Source: Methylibium sp.
GTDB lineage: Bacteria > Pseudomonadota > Gammaproteobacteria > Burkholderiales > Burkholderiaceae_C
Assembly (NCBI GenBank): GCA_013824165.1
Contig: PNNH01000046.1
Coordinates: 21,019-85,018, forward strand
Direction: 5' to 3'
Length of the DNA: 64,000 nucleotides
Shown here: positions 46,601 to 55,598 of the stretch, in pieces
How positions within the stretch are numbered: the first letter of the stretch is position 1
Layout of the letters: each line of letters opens with the position of its first letter
Made by a program: the position numbers and the translations under genes
Notes under the pieces: generated by a model
Told to the model about the DNA's origin: nothing
The model's input: only the letters and a program-made list of their open reading frames with translations
Database searches by the model: none

Positions 46601-47484
46601 CGTTTCTGCTCCTTCTCGCCCGAATAGAAGACCCAGTACTTGGAGCTCCAGAAGCTCAGCGCCGCCAGCCCGCCGACCAGGGCGAACAGCACCCAGGACA
46701 ACGCCGCGCCATAGCCCAGATTGAAGAAGCGGAAGCTCTGGTCGTAGATGTAGAGCGCCAGCACATAGGTCGAGTGCAGCGGGCCGCCCTCGGTGATCAT
46801 GTAGGGGCCGTTGAATTCCTGGAAGGCGTGCACCATCTGCATGATCATGTTGAAGAAGATCACCGGCGTGATCAGTGGCACCGTGATCTTCCAGAACTGC
46901 TGCCACTTGCTGGCGCCATCGCATTCGGCCGCCTCGTACAGCGAGATCGAGACGTTCTGCAACGCCGCCAGGAAGATCACCATCGCCGAGCCGAACTGCC
47001 AGGTGAACAGCAGCACGATGGTCCACATCGAGTAATGCTCATCGGCCAGCCAGGCGATCGGCTCCATGCCCAGCTCCACCAGCACCAGATTGACCAGGCC
47101 GTTCTTTGCGAACAGAAAGCGCCACAGCACAGCGGTCGCGATGGAGCCGCCCAGAATGGACGGGATATAGAACGCGGCGCGGAAGAAGTTAATGCCGCGC
47201 AGCTTGAAGTTCAGCACATGCGCGATGAAGAGTGCGAAGCCCACCCGCAGCGGCACCGCCAGCAGCGCGAAGATCAGCGTCACGCCCAGCGATTTGCGGA
47301 ACAGCGGGTCGGCCGTGGCCAGCTCGGTGTAGTTCTGCAGGCCCACATACTGAGGCGGGTCGATCAGGTCGTACTGCGTGAAGCTGAGCGCGAAGCTCAT
47401 CACGAAGGGCGTGAGCTTGAACAGCAGCACGCCCAGCACGAAGGGCAGCACGAACAGAAAGCCTAGTTTTTTGTTTTCGTACAT
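46597..47484 (-). CDS. togM: ABC sugar permease, TogM-like (MalF type)
   Basis: 295 aa. MYENKKLGFLFVLPFVLGVL begins the first of six membrane segments. The EAA loop is LYEAAECDGASKWQQFWKIT. A periplasmic NYTELATADPLFRKSLGVT is typical of MalF-type sugar permeases. First gene of the transporter block, 140 bases after kduD. Its neighbours (Ogl, KduI, KduD) point to oligogalacturonide import. Confidence 0.92.
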   Translation of the reverse strand: MYENKKLGFLFVLPFVLGVLLFKLTPFVMSFALSFTQYDLIDPPQYVGLQNYTELATADPLFRKSLGVTLIFALLAVPLRVGFALFIAHVLNFKLRGINFFRAAFYIPSILGGSIATAVLWRFLFAKNGLVNLVLVELGMEPIAWLADEHYSMWTIVLLFTWQFGSAMVIFLAALQNVSISLYEAAECDGASKWQQFWKITVPLITPVIFFNMIMQMVHAFQEFNGPYMITEGGPLHSTYVLALYIYDQSFRFFNLGYGAALSWVLFALVGGLAALSFWSSKYWVFYSGEKEQKR

Positions 47485-47573
47485 CTCACCGTGTCTCCGT
47501 CGGTGATCGCCAAGCTCGCCCCCGTTGAGAGGCAGAGCCTGGACTCGAACCGTCCTGCGGACAGCTCGTGCCT

Positions 47574-47608
47574 AGCGCCGGCCGAGGCCACTAACCTCGA
47601 CTGGCGCT
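47574..47608 (-). promoter_or_regulatory. Two-tier stem-loop in the kduD-togM gap
   Basis: AGCGCC (47574-47579) pairs with GGCGCT (47603-47608), and inside it CGAGG (47583-47587) pairs with CCTCG (47595-47599), with a symmetric 3+3 internal loop and a seven-base apical loop. No T run. It could be an attenuator or mRNA-processing hairpin between the metabolic and transport parts of the operon. Confidence 0.5.
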
Positions 47609-47624
47609 GCGCTTGGGGTGTGAC

Positions 47625-48386
47625 TCAGCGGGCCAGCCAGCCGCCGTCGACCGCAACGGTGTAGCCGTTCACATAGTCTGAGGCCTTGGAGGCCAGGAAC
47701 ACGACCGGGCCGGCCAGGTCCTCGGGCAGGCCCCAGCGGCCGGCCGGGATGCGCTCCAGGATGGAGGCATTGCGGCCTTCATCGGCGCGCAGCGCAGCGG
47801 TGTTGTTGGTGGCCATATAACCCGGCGCGATCGCGTTGACGTTGATGCCGTGCTGCGCCCACTCGTTGGCCATCAGCCGGGTGATGCCCATCACGCCGCT
47901 CTTGCTGGCGGTGTAGGACGGCACCCGCACGCCGCCCTGGAAGGACAGCATCGACGCCACATTGATGATCTTGCCGCCGCTGCCCTGAGCCAGGTATTGC
48001 TTGGCCACGGCCTGCGAGAAGAAGAACACCGTCTTCAGGTTGATGTCGATGACATCGTCCCAGTCCTTCTCGCTGAACTTGATCGCATCCTCGCGGCGGA
48101 TGATGCCGGCGTTGTTGACCAGGATGTCGATATTGCCGGTCAGCTTACGGGCTTCGGCGATCAGGCCGTCGATGCAGCTGATGTCGGCCAGATTGGCACG
48201 CAGATCGAGAAAGCGCCGGCCCAGCGCCTCGACCTGCTGCTTGGTCTCGGTCGGCTCGGAGACGTTGACGCCGACGATGTCCGCCCCGGCTTCAGCCAGC
48301 GCCAAGGCCATGCCCTGCCCCAGCCCGGTGTTGCAGCCGGTGACGATGGCGACGCGGCCGCTCAGTTGGAAGTTGTCCAGTATCAT
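47625..48386 (-). CDS. kduD: 2-deoxy-D-gluconate 3-dehydrogenase KduD
   Basis: 253 aa classical SDR, the standard KduD length. VAIVTGCNTGLGQGMALALA binds NAD(H), LVNNAGIIRREDAIKFSEKD is characteristic of KduD, the catalytic Ser is in NVASMLSFQGG and YTASKSGVMG has the catalytic Tyr and Lys. It reduces 2,5-diketo-3-deoxygluconate (from KduI) to 2-keto-3-deoxygluconate. It follows kduI by 15 bases. Confidence 0.95.
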   Translation of the reverse strand: MILDNFQLSGRVAIVTGCNTGLGQGMALALAEAGADIVGVNVSEPTETKQQVEALGRRFLDLRANLADISCIDGLIAEARKLTGNIDILVNNAGIIRREDAIKFSEKDWDDVIDINLKTVFFFSQAVAKQYLAQGSGGKIINVASMLSFQGGVRVPSYTASKSGVMGITRLMANEWAQHGINVNAIAPGYMATNNTAALRADEGRNASILERIPAGRWGLPEDLAGPVVFLASKASDYVNGYTVAVDGGWLAR

Positions 48387-48401
48387 GGCTATGCCTTGTA
48401 C

Positions 48402-49238
48402 TCAGCGCAGAGTGGTCATGGGCACATGGTCCATGTCCTTGAAAACCTGGTTCTCGCCCACCATGCCCCAGATGAAGGTGTAAGCCTGGGTGCCGACGCC
48501 GGAGTGGATGCTCCAGCTCGGGCTGATCACGGCCTGCTCATTGCGCACCACCAGGTGGCGGGTCTCGGTCGGTTCGCCCAGCATGTGGAAGACCGCCGCC
48601 TGCTCGCTCATGTCGAAGTAGAAGTAGACCTCCATGCGGCGGTCATGCGTGTGGCAGGGCATGGTGTTCCACAGGCTGCCAGGCTCCAGCTGGGTCATGC
48701 CCATCAGCAGCTGGCAGGTGGGCAGCACGTCGGGCACCAGGAACTTGTAGATGGTGCGGCGGTTGCTGGTCTCCGGCGCGCCCAGGGTCTCGGGCGAAGC
48801 CTCGGCCAGCGTCACCTTGCGGTGCGGATAGGCGGTGTGGGCCGGTGCGCAGTTGAAATACAGCTTGGCCGGCGCGGCCGCATCGACACTGGCGAATTCC
48901 AGCTGCTTGGCGCCCTGGCCCACATACAGGGCCTCGCGCGGGCCGACCTCGAAGAGTTGGCCATCCACCGTGACGCGCGCTGCGCCGCCGATATTGATCA
49001 AGCCCAGCTCGCGGCGCTGCAGGAAGAAGTCAGTGCCGGTGTGTTTGCCCAGCTCAGGCGAAAAAGTCACCGGCTTGGCCACAGGCATGATGCCGCCGAC
49101 GATGATGCGGTCGATCTGGCTGTAGGTCAGCGTGGCCTCGTCGGCCTTGAACAGGTTCTCGACCAGAAAGTGGCGGCGCAGGCCGCTCGTGTCCAGTGTG
49201 CGGGCGTGCTCGCTGTGAATGGGTTGGCGGATTTCCAT
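48402..49238 (-). CDS. kduI: 5-keto-4-deoxyuronate isomerase KduI
   Basis: 278 aa, identical in length to E. coli KduI. Cupin enzyme with [39 protein letters not shown] (metal-binding His and Glu) and [20 protein letters not shown]. It converts 5-keto-4-deoxyuronate to 2,5-diketo-3-deoxygluconate. First gene of the minus-strand operon; the ATG at 49238 was preferred over an in-frame ATG 11 codons upstream by family N-terminus. A KdgR-like palindrome lies 109 bases upstream. Confidence 0.96.
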   Translation of the reverse strand: MEIRQPIHSEHARTLDTSGLRRHFLVENLFKADEATLTYSQIDRIIVGGIMPVAKPVTFSPELGKHTGTDFFLQRRELGLINIGGAARVTVDGQLFEVGPREALYVGQGAKQLEFASVDAAAPAKLYFNCAPAHTAYPHRKVTLAEASPETLGAPETSNRRTIYKFLVPDVLPTCQLLMGMTQLEPGSLWNTMPCHTHDRRMEVYFYFDMSEQAAVFHMLGEPTETRHLVVRNEQAVISPSWSIHSGVGTQAYTFIWGMVGENQVFKDMDHVPMTTLR

Positions 49239-49415
49239 GGACGGTCCTCGGTTGGGCTGCAGCCTGTACAAACGGCTGCGGCAGATGTCATGGGGCGCAA
49301 GCGTAACCCCGACTGGGACTTTCCCGGAATCATGGTTTCTATTTAGTGAACCACTGTTTCATTTATTCGCAGGCTCGGTATAGTTGCCCTCAACACAGCC
49401 GGAGCACCGCCTGCC
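49239..49415. promoter_or_regulatory. kduI-kdgF divergent promoter with KdgR-like site
   Basis: TGAACCACTGTTTCA at 49347-49361 is a 7+1+7 palindrome of the TGAAACA-N-TGTTTCA type with one mismatched position. It is followed by TTTATTCGC, an AT-rich stretch in this GC-rich DNA. It lies between two pectin genes transcribed apart, so one bound repressor could block both. The match to enterobacterial KdgR operators is from memory. Confidence 0.65.
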
Positions 49416-49757
49416 ATGAGTTCCTCTTCCGCCTTCTTCGACAACGCCGCCACGCCCTGGACCGACCTGGGCGACGGCATCCGCCGCAAGATCGTCGGCC
49501 ACACGCCCGAGTTGATGTCGGTGCTGGTGCAGTTCGACCGCGGCGCCATCGGCACCCCGCATGCCCATGACGCGCATGACCAGATCGCCTATGTGGTGTC
49601 GGGCGCCTTCGAGGCCGAGATCGATGGCGTCAAGCGCGTGCTGCGCGTCGGCGATGCCTTCATCGCACCGCGCCTGACGAAGCATGGCGTGGTCGCGCTG
49701 GAAGCCGACAGCGCCTTGCTGGACCAGTTTTCACCGCGTCGCGAGGATTACCTGTAA
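49416..49757 (+). CDS. kdgF: KdgF-like cupin, unsaturated galacturonate to 5-keto-4-deoxyuronate
   Basis: 113 aa single cupin. Metal ligands are visible in HAHDAHDQIAYVVSGAFEAE and the second motif VGDAFIAPRLTKHGVVALE. It fits KdgF, which linearises the unsaturated monogalacturonate released by lyases before KduI. Length and the DGIRRKIVGHTPELMSVLV start agree with that family. Divergent from kduI through a shared KdgR-like site. Confidence 0.9.
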   Translation: MSSSSAFFDNAATPWTDLGDGIRRKIVGHTPELMSVLVQFDRGAIGTPHAHDAHDQIAYVVSGAFEAEIDGVKRVLRVGDAFIAPRLTKHGVVALEADSALLDQFSPRREDYL

Positions 49758-49951
49758 TCCTCGCGATCGACAGGCGGGTGCTCGCACTGCAGCGAAGCCC
49801 GCGCTGAACCCCCAAGGCGCCCTGCGAGCGCCCGAACACCGCCGAGCAGAAAGCCGCGCCCACGAGCCCGGCACCTCGGACAGGAACGCCGCGCGGCGCC
49901 GTAAGCTTCTCAGGCAGACGGCAGCGCTTCAGAACCCTCAGGAGACAAGAC
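49758..49951 (+). other. Leader of the TonB-dependent receptor gene
   Basis: 194 bases without a coding feature. AGGAGACAAGAC precedes the receptor ATG. I see no KdgR-like palindrome or strong hairpin; the promoter was not identified. Confidence 0.4.
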
Positions 49952-52915
49952 ATGCCCAAACGCCACGGCACCCACCCGCCCCGCCTGACCCGCCTCGCCG
50001 CCTGCCTGCTGGGCGGCGCCACCCTCGGTCTGACCGTCCAGGCCCAGACCGCGCCGGACAACAAGCCCAATAGCGAAGCCAAGACGCTGGACACCATCGT
50101 GGTGACCGGCATCCGCGCCTCGCTGGAAAGCGCGCTGAATGCCAAGCGCCAGGACAAGGGCATCGTCGATGTCATCAAGGCCGAGGACATCGCCAAGTTC
50201 CCCGACACCAATCTGGCCGAATCGCTGCAGCGCGTGCCCGGCGTGGTGATCGACCGCGATGCCGGCGAAGGCCGCAACATCACGGTGCGCGGGCTGGGTG
50301 CCGACTTCACCCGCGTGCGCATCAACGGCATCGAAGCGCTGGCCACCACCGGCGGCACCGACAGCTCCGGCGGCGCCAACCGCTCGCGCGGCTTCGACTT
50401 CAACGTCTTCGCCGCCGAGCTGTTCAACAGCATCACGGTGCGCAAGAGCGCCTCGGCCGATGTCGACGAAGGCTCGCTGGGTGCCACAGTCGATCTGCAG
50501 GCCGCACGCCCCTTCGACTTCAACAAGCGCGTGATCACCGGCTCGGTGAAGGCACGCTACAACGACCTGTCCGGCAGCACCGATCCGCGCCTGGCCTTCC
50601 TGGCCTCGGACACCTTCGCGGGCAAGACCGTCGGCCTGCTGGTGTCGGGCGCCTACTCCAAGCGCAAGCTGTATGAAGAAGGCTTCTCGACCGTGCGCTG
50701 GGACAACGGCGCTTCGTCCGGCGGCTGGTGCGCGCCCACCGGCGTCGCCAACAACCCGGCCACCTCGACCGCCACCACCTGCGGCCCCGCGGCCCAGGGC
50801 GTGCCGCGCCTGACCGGCAATGCCGACACCATCGCCGCCTACAACGCGGCCAGCAGCGTCAACAACTTCCACCCGCGCCTGCCACGCTACGGCCGGCTGA
50901 CCCATGACCAGGATCGCCTGGGCCTGACCGCGGCCGCGCAGTGGCGCCCCAACGACGCGACGCTGCTCAGCCTGGATGTGCTCTATTCCAAGCTGGACGC
51001 CACCCGCCAGGAAGACTTCCTGCAAGCCATCTCCTTCAGCCGCACCGCGACGCAGGGCGGCAAACCGCAGACCAGCGTGGTCAACACCAGCTATGACGCC
51101 AATGGCGCGCTGCTGTTCGGCCAGTACAACGGCGTGGACATCCGCGCCGAGTCGCGCTTCGACAAACTCTCCACCACCTTCACCCAACCCAGCCTGACGC
51201 TGGAGCACGAGATCAGCGACACGCTGCGCGTCAGCGCCAAGGTCGGCCGCGCGGACTCCAAGTTCCGCAACCCGATCCAGACCACCACGACGCTGGACGC
51301 GCTGAACGTCAATGGCTACACGCTGGACTTCCGCGCCAATGACCGCCTGCCGCTGATCGGCTTCCCCTTCAACCCGGCAGCCAGCAGCGGCAACCCGCTG
51401 GCGCTGGTCGGCGTGCCGCAGGTCGCCACGGGCACACAGCCCACCACGATCCCCAACACCACGTCCAGCGAGATCCGCATCCGGCCGCAAGGCGCCAACA
51501 ATCGCAATGACGTGGCCCAGGTGGACCTGGCCTGGGACCTGGTGCCCAACAAGCTGACGCTGCGCGGCGGTGGCAACTACAAGCAGTACAAGTTCGACAC
51601 CTACGAGTTCCGCCGCGTCAACCAGAACGACACCATCTTCGCCCCGCCGGCCGGCACCAGCGCCGCCAGCCTGACGACGCTGCTGAGCGGCTTCGGCAAA
51701 GGCCTTGATCTGCCGGCCGGCACGCCGACCGCCTGGTCCATTCCTGATCTGAGCGCCATCGCCGCCGCCTACGATATCTACTGCAACTGCATCAAGAGCG
51801 GCCCGGCCGGCGGCCCCGGCGACTTCACGCTCTCGTCCACCACCAACGGCAATGCGCGCGGCAACAACCGCCGCGTCACCGAAACCGACACTGGCGCCTT
51901 CGCGATGCTGGACTTCGACCAGCTCCTGATGGGCATGCCAGTGCGCGGCAATGTCGGTGTTCGCTATGTGAAGACCGAGCAGTCGTCCACCGGCTACCAG
52001 GCCGCGGCCGGCGGCACCGAGGTGACCGTGCCGAACAGCTATGACGATGTGCTGCCCTCGCTGAACATCGCGGCCAACATCACGCGCGATTTCATCGTGC
52101 GCTTCGGCGCCGCCAAGGTGATGGCACGTCCGCAGCTCGGCAACTTGAACCCCGGCGGCACCATCAGCACCACCGGCACGCTGTCAATCACCAGCGGCAA
52201 CCCGACGCTCAAGCCCTTCCGTGCCAAGACCTACGACAGCAGCCTGGAGTACTACTTCGGCCGCAATGCCTTCATCGGCATGGGCCTGTTCCGCAAGGAC
52301 ATCGACACCTACATCCAGAGCCTGCGCACCAATATCGCCTTCAAGGAAACCGGCCTGCCGCAATCGCTGCTGCCGTCCAACTTCACCGGCGACGAGGTGT
52401 TCCAGGTGACGACGCCGATCAACACCCCGGGGGGCAAGCTGACCGGCATCGAGCTGAACTACCAGCAGCCCTTCACCTTCCTGCCGTCCTGGGGCAAGAA
52501 CTTCGGCACGGTGCTGAACTACACCTATGTGAAGTCCAAGATCACCTACCTGGTCTCGCCTACCAGCAACGCCACCATCGTGGACGACCTGCTCAACATG
52601 TCGCCCAAGTCCTGGAACGCCACGCTCTACTACGACGACGGCAAGTTCAGCGCCCGGGTCTCGGCCGCCAAGCGTTCGGCCTTCCTGACCCGCGTGCCGG
52701 GCCAAAACAACAACGATGTGGAAGGCAAGAACGGCTCGCTCAACGTGGACGCGTCGATCTCCTACAAGGTCAATGACAAGCTGGACATCACGCTGGAAGG
52801 CGTGAACCTGACCAATGAGGCGAACGATCAGTTCATCAGCCGCGCCCGCAACAGCCCAGTTGTCTACCACGTCACCGGCCGCGAGTTCCTGCTCGGCGCA
52901 CGCTACAAGTTCTGA
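49952..52915 (+). CDS. TonB-dependent outer-membrane receptor, probable pectin oligomer uptake
   Basis: 987 aa. Signal peptide to about residue 32 (QAQTA), TonB box LDTIVVTG near residue 47, plug domain with FPDTNLAESLQRVPGVVIDR and NITVRGLGADFTRVRINGIE, then a 22-strand barrel ending in FLLGARYKF with terminal Phe. The GIRASLESALNAKR plug start is typical of carbohydrate-uptake TonB receptors in Proteobacteria such as Caulobacter and Xanthomonas. Placed between kdgF and rhamnogalacturonan acetylesterase, it probably imports pectin fragments across the outer membrane. A clear terminator follows. Confidence 0.93.
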   Translation: MPKRHGTHPPRLTRLAACLLGGATLGLTVQAQTAPDNKPNSEAKTLDTIVVTGIRASLESALNAKRQDKGIVDVIKAEDIAKFPDTNLAESLQRVPGVVIDRDAGEGRNITVRGLGADFTRVRINGIEALATTGGTDSSGGANRSRGFDFNVFAAELFNSITVRKSASADVDEGSLGATVDLQAARPFDFNKRVITGSVKARYNDLSGSTDPRLAFLASDTFAGKTVGLLVSGAYSKRKLYEEGFSTVRWDNGASSGGWCAPTGVANNPATSTATTCGPAAQGVPRLTGNADTIAAYNAASSVNNFHPRLPRYGRLTHDQDRLGLTAAAQWRPNDATLLSLDVLYSKLDATRQEDFLQAISFSRTATQGGKPQTSVVNTSYDANGALLFGQYNGVDIRAESRFDKLSTTFTQPSLTLEHEISDTLRVSAKVGRADSKFRNPIQTTTTLDALNVNGYTLDFRANDRLPLIGFPFNPAASSGNPLALVGVPQVATGTQPTTIPNTTSSEIRIRPQGANNRNDVAQVDLAWDLVPNKLTLRGGGNYKQYKFDTYEFRRVNQNDTIFAPPAGTSAASLTTLLSGFGKGLDLPAGTPTAWSIPDLSAIAAAYDIYCNCIKSGPAGGPGDFTLSSTTNGNARGNNRRVTETDTGAFAMLDFDQLLMGMPVRGNVGVRYVKTEQSSTGYQAAAGGTEVTVPNSYDDVLPSLNIAANITRDFIVRFGAAKVMARPQLGNLNPGGTISTTGTLSITSGNPTLKPFRAKTYDSSLEYYFGRNAFIGMGLFRKDIDTYIQSLRTNIAFKETGLPQSLLPSNFTGDEVFQVTTPINTPGGKLTGIELNYQQPFTFLPSWGKNFGTVLNYTYVKSKITYLVSPTSNATIVDDLLNMSPKSWNATLYYDDGKFSARVSAAKRSAFLTRVPGQNNNDVEGKNGSLNVDASISYKVNDKLDITLEGVNLTNEANDQFISRARNSPVVYHVTGREFLLGARYKF

Positions 52916-52936
52916 GCCAACGCTTGAAGTCCTGCA

Positions 52937-52968
52937 ACAGGGCCGCCCAACAGGCGGCCCTGTTTCTT
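52937..52968 (+). terminator. Rho-independent terminator after the TonB receptor gene
   Basis: ACAGGGCCGCC (52937-52947), loop CAACA, GGCGGCCCTGT (52953-52963), then TTCTT. A perfect 11-bp GC-rich stem ending in a short T-rich tail, 21 bases after the receptor stop. Confidence 0.9.
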
Positions 52969-53003
52969 GCACAAGACCCAAACCCCTTTTGTACGGACGA
53001 GCG

Positions 53004-53786
53004 ATGAAACACCTGCTCCTGGCCCTGCTGCTGGCTGGCAGCGCGCTGGCGCCTGACGCGCAAGCGCAGACCCTGGGCCTGCGCCTGATCCTGGTCGGTG
53101 ACTCGACGCTGGCGCCGCGCAGCGGCTATGGCAATGCGCTGTGCCAACGCATGGACCAACTGGCCTGCCTGAACCTGGCGCGGGGTGGCCGCAGCAGCAA
53201 GAGCTACCGCGCCGAGGGCCTGTGGTCCAGCGTGCTGGCTCTGCTGCGGGAAGGCGGCCAGCGCGATCTGGTGCTGATCCAGTTCGGCCACAACGACCAG
53301 CCCGGCAAGCCCGGCCGCTCGACCGATCTGGCCAGCGAGTTCAAGCCCAATCTGGCCGGCTATGTGCGCGAGGCGCGCGCCGCCGGCGCCGAGGTGCTGC
53401 TGCTGACGCCGCTGACACGCCGCAGCTTCAATGCGCAGGGCCAGCTGCATAACGATCTGCGCCCGTGGGCACTGGCCACGTTGGCGCTGGCGGACGAGTT
53501 GCAAGTGCCGGTGATCGACCTGAACGCGCTCAGCGCCGCCGCCGTGCAGGCAATAGGCCCCGAGCAGGCCGATCAGTTGGCCATCGCACCGCCCGCCTCA
53601 GGCACCATGCATGTGCCGCCGCCCTGGATGGTGGAACGCGCCGGCCCGGCGCGGCCGCTGTTCGACCACACCCATGTCGGCCCGCAGGGCGCTGCCCTGT
53701 TCGCCGATCAGGTGCTGCAGGCCCTGCTGGCGCTGCGGCCCGAGCTGGCGGCAGCAATGACACCAGCAGCGCCGCCGCGCCCCTGA
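53004..53786 (+). CDS. Rhamnogalacturonan acetylesterase (CE12, SGNH fold)
   Basis: 260 aa with a signal peptide (MKHLLLALLLAGSALAPDAQAQ). SGNH motifs: Ser in ILVGDSTLAPRSGYGNAL, Gly in LARGGRSSKSYRAEG, Asn in VLIQFGHNDQPGKPG and Asp/His in FDHTHVGPQGA. The GDSTLA/GRSSKSY/GHND pattern is that of CE12 enzymes, which remove acetyl groups from rhamnogalacturonan and expose the backbone to lyases. It lies directly after the TonB receptor terminator, so it has its own promoter. Confidence 0.92.
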   Translation: MKHLLLALLLAGSALAPDAQAQTLGLRLILVGDSTLAPRSGYGNALCQRMDQLACLNLARGGRSSKSYRAEGLWSSVLALLREGGQRDLVLIQFGHNDQPGKPGRSTDLASEFKPNLAGYVREARAAGAEVLLLTPLTRRSFNAQGQLHNDLRPWALATLALADELQVPVIDLNALSAAAVQAIGPEQADQLAIAPPASGTMHVPPPWMVERAGPARPLFDHTHVGPQGAALFADQVLQALLALRPELAAAMTPAAPPRP

Positions 53787-53800
53787 GCCGCCACCGGGAC

Positions 53801-55060
53801 TCAAAGCTGACGAAAAAGTTGCGCGTCCAGCCAATCCAGCGCGGCCTGCTGCTGCGCCAGGCCGAATACATGGCCGCCGGGCCAGAACCGCGTGTCCAGC
53901 TGTGCGGTGGCATCATGTGCTGCCCAGACGGCACCCATGCGCTCAAGCGCGCTGCTGACGGCATCAAGCGGAAACAGCGGATCGTCCGCGCCGGCGTGCA
54001 TCAGCAGCGGGCGCGGCGCCGCCAGAGCGGCAACGTCCGGATGGTCGAGCTCAGCCGCCAAGCCGGGATGCAGCATCGCAAAAGCCGACTGGCCCTGGAG
54101 CGTATGGCCGCCCGGACGCATCAGCCCTTCGCGCGTGCACATCCAGTGGCTGGCCACGCAGGCCGCCAGCTGTTGCGACAGCGCCGCCAACTGCCAGGCC
54201 CGGAAGCCACCCATCGAAAATCCGAGCGCCGCCATCCGCTGCGCATCGATCTCGGGCTGCGCACGCAGCCAGCGCAGCGCGCGCAGGTCTTCGCTGGCGA
54301 TCAGGGCCGCCCAGCTTTGCCCCAGGTTCAGCAGATTGGCCGCCAGCGCCTGCTGGTGATCGCGGGTAAAGCCGGGCCGCGAACGCTCGCCCCAGCCCAG
54401 CGCATCGACCGCCAGCACCGCATAGCCGCGCTGCAGCAGCGCCTCGCCCAGGAAGCGGCCACCGTAGTAGCGCGCCACCCAGGCATCGGCGCTGCGCGCG
54501 CGCTCGGCATCGTCCCAGGGGCGAATCAGCTTTTCCTTGCCGATGTCGAAGCGTGCGCCATGGTCGTGCAGCAGCAGCACCGCCGGGAACGGCCCTTTGC
54601 CAGAGGGCAGCAGCAACAGCGCTGGCGCCGGGCCGCCCGGGCCCTGCTCCAGCAGCAGACGGCGCGCGAGGCCACCCGCCACAGGCTGCTCGCCGAGGCT
54701 GCGGGCGCTGAAGCTGGCCTCGGTGTCGGCCTCGCCAGGCAGCAGCATCAAAGCCCGCGCTCGCGCCAGCCCCCGCGCGCGCCAGGCCAGCGGCTGGCGC
54801 TCGGCCACGGCGTCCCAGCCCAGGCGCGGCTGACGCAGGCGCTCGCGAAGCGGCGCATGCAGGGGTGGCAGGCCCTCGGCCGACAGCCCGCTCTCGGCAG
54901 CACGCGCCAGCAGCGGCGTGGCCAATGCGGCTGCCGCGCCGGCCAGAAGGCGCCGCCGCTGCAGCGACATCCGCTCAGCCCGCTGGCATGAGGCAGACTC
55001 TCGCTGCCGCGCCGCGCTGATGCCCTCGTCGTCAGCCGCTTCGTTCACATCGTCCTTCAT
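53801..55060 (-). CDS. Exported alpha/beta hydrolase (dienelactone-hydrolase/acetyl-esterase-like)
   Basis: 419 aa. A Tat-type signal RRRLLAGAAAALATPLLARA begins near residue 35. The hydrolase triad is visible: Ser in LGFSMGGFRAWQL, Asp in HAGADDPLFPLDAVS and His in WPGGHVFGLAQQQ. Similar proteins in polysaccharide loci are acetyl or aromatic-ester esterases. Position in the pectin locus suggests removal of acetyl or feruloyl groups (inference). AAGGAGAGG lies six bases before the ATG at 55060; an ATG at 54970 would give a shorter Tat leader but has a weak ribosome site. Its ATG and that of the opposite gene overlap. Confidence 0.8.
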   Translation of the reverse strand: MKDDVNEAADDEGISAARQRESASCQRAERMSLQRRRLLAGAAAALATPLLARAAESGLSAEGLPPLHAPLRERLRQPRLGWDAVAERQPLAWRARGLARARALMLLPGEADTEASFSARSLGEQPVAGGLARRLLLEQGPGGPAPALLLLPSGKGPFPAVLLLHDHGARFDIGKEKLIRPWDDAERARSADAWVARYYGGRFLGEALLQRGYAVLAVDALGWGERSRPGFTRDHQQALAANLLNLGQSWAALIASEDLRALRWLRAQPEIDAQRMAALGFSMGGFRAWQLAALSQQLAACVASHWMCTREGLMRPGGHTLQGQSAFAMLHPGLAAELDHPDVAALAAPRPLLMHAGADDPLFPLDAVSSALERMGAVWAAHDATAQLDTRFWPGGHVFGLAQQQAALDWLDAQLFRQL

Positions 55061-55598
55061 GCCCGACCTCTCCTTGCTGCTTTCGCCTGCCCAGGGCTTC
55101 GGCTATCTGGCCTTCGTCTTCGGCGTGGCCTGCTTCGCGCAGACCGATGACCGGCGCTTCAAGCTGTTCATGGCGCTGGAATGCCTAGCCTATGTGCTGC
55201 ACTTCGCCTTGCTGGGCCATCCCACGGCGGTGGCCAGCAACCTGGTTTCTCTTGCCCGCTCGGTGGCGGCGATGCGCGCCCGCACGCCGGCCGTCGGCCT
55301 GTTCTTCATCGGCCTGAGCCTGGCCTTAGGCGCCTGGCTGTACCAGGGCTGGGTCTCGCTGCTGCCCATCCTGGCCTCGTGCATCGGCACCACGGCCTTG
55401 TTCTTTCTGCAGGGCCTGCGCATGCGCCTGCTGATGCTGTGCGGCACCGCGTTGTGGCTGCTCAACAACCTGCTGGTCGGCTCGATCGGCGGCACGCTGC
55501 TGGAAGCCACGCTGCTGCTGACAAATGGCTGGACCATCTGGCGGCTGTGGCGCAGGCCGGCCGGGGCAGCAGCATCAACGCCCGTTGCGGAACAATGA
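55059..55598 (+). CDS. YgjV-family inner-membrane protein
   Basis: 179 aa with five or six membrane helices. Motifs QGFGYLAFVFGVACFAQTDD, FMALECLAYVLHFALLGHPT and NLVSLARSVAAMRARTP match the YgjV family, which in enterobacteria is encoded beside altronate/galacturonate genes. A transport role is not proven. Its ATG (55059) overlaps the opposite ATG of the hydrolase, and its end overlaps the convergent pectate lyase stop by 24 bases. Confidence 0.85.
   Translation: MPDLSLLLSPAQGFGYLAFVFGVACFAQTDDRRFKLFMALECLAYVLHFALLGHPTAVASNLVSLARSVAAMRARTPAVGLFFIGLSLALGAWLYQGWVSLLPILASCIGTTALFFLQGLRMRLLMLCGTALWLLNNLLVGSIGGTLLEATLLLTNGWTIWRLWRRPAGAAASTPVAEQ

Noticed and set aside
47530..47570. tRNA-like T-loop (GGTTCGAGTCC on the minus strand)
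   Set aside because: The T-stem does not pair beyond two base pairs around the loop and no acceptor stem or anticodon arm could be found.
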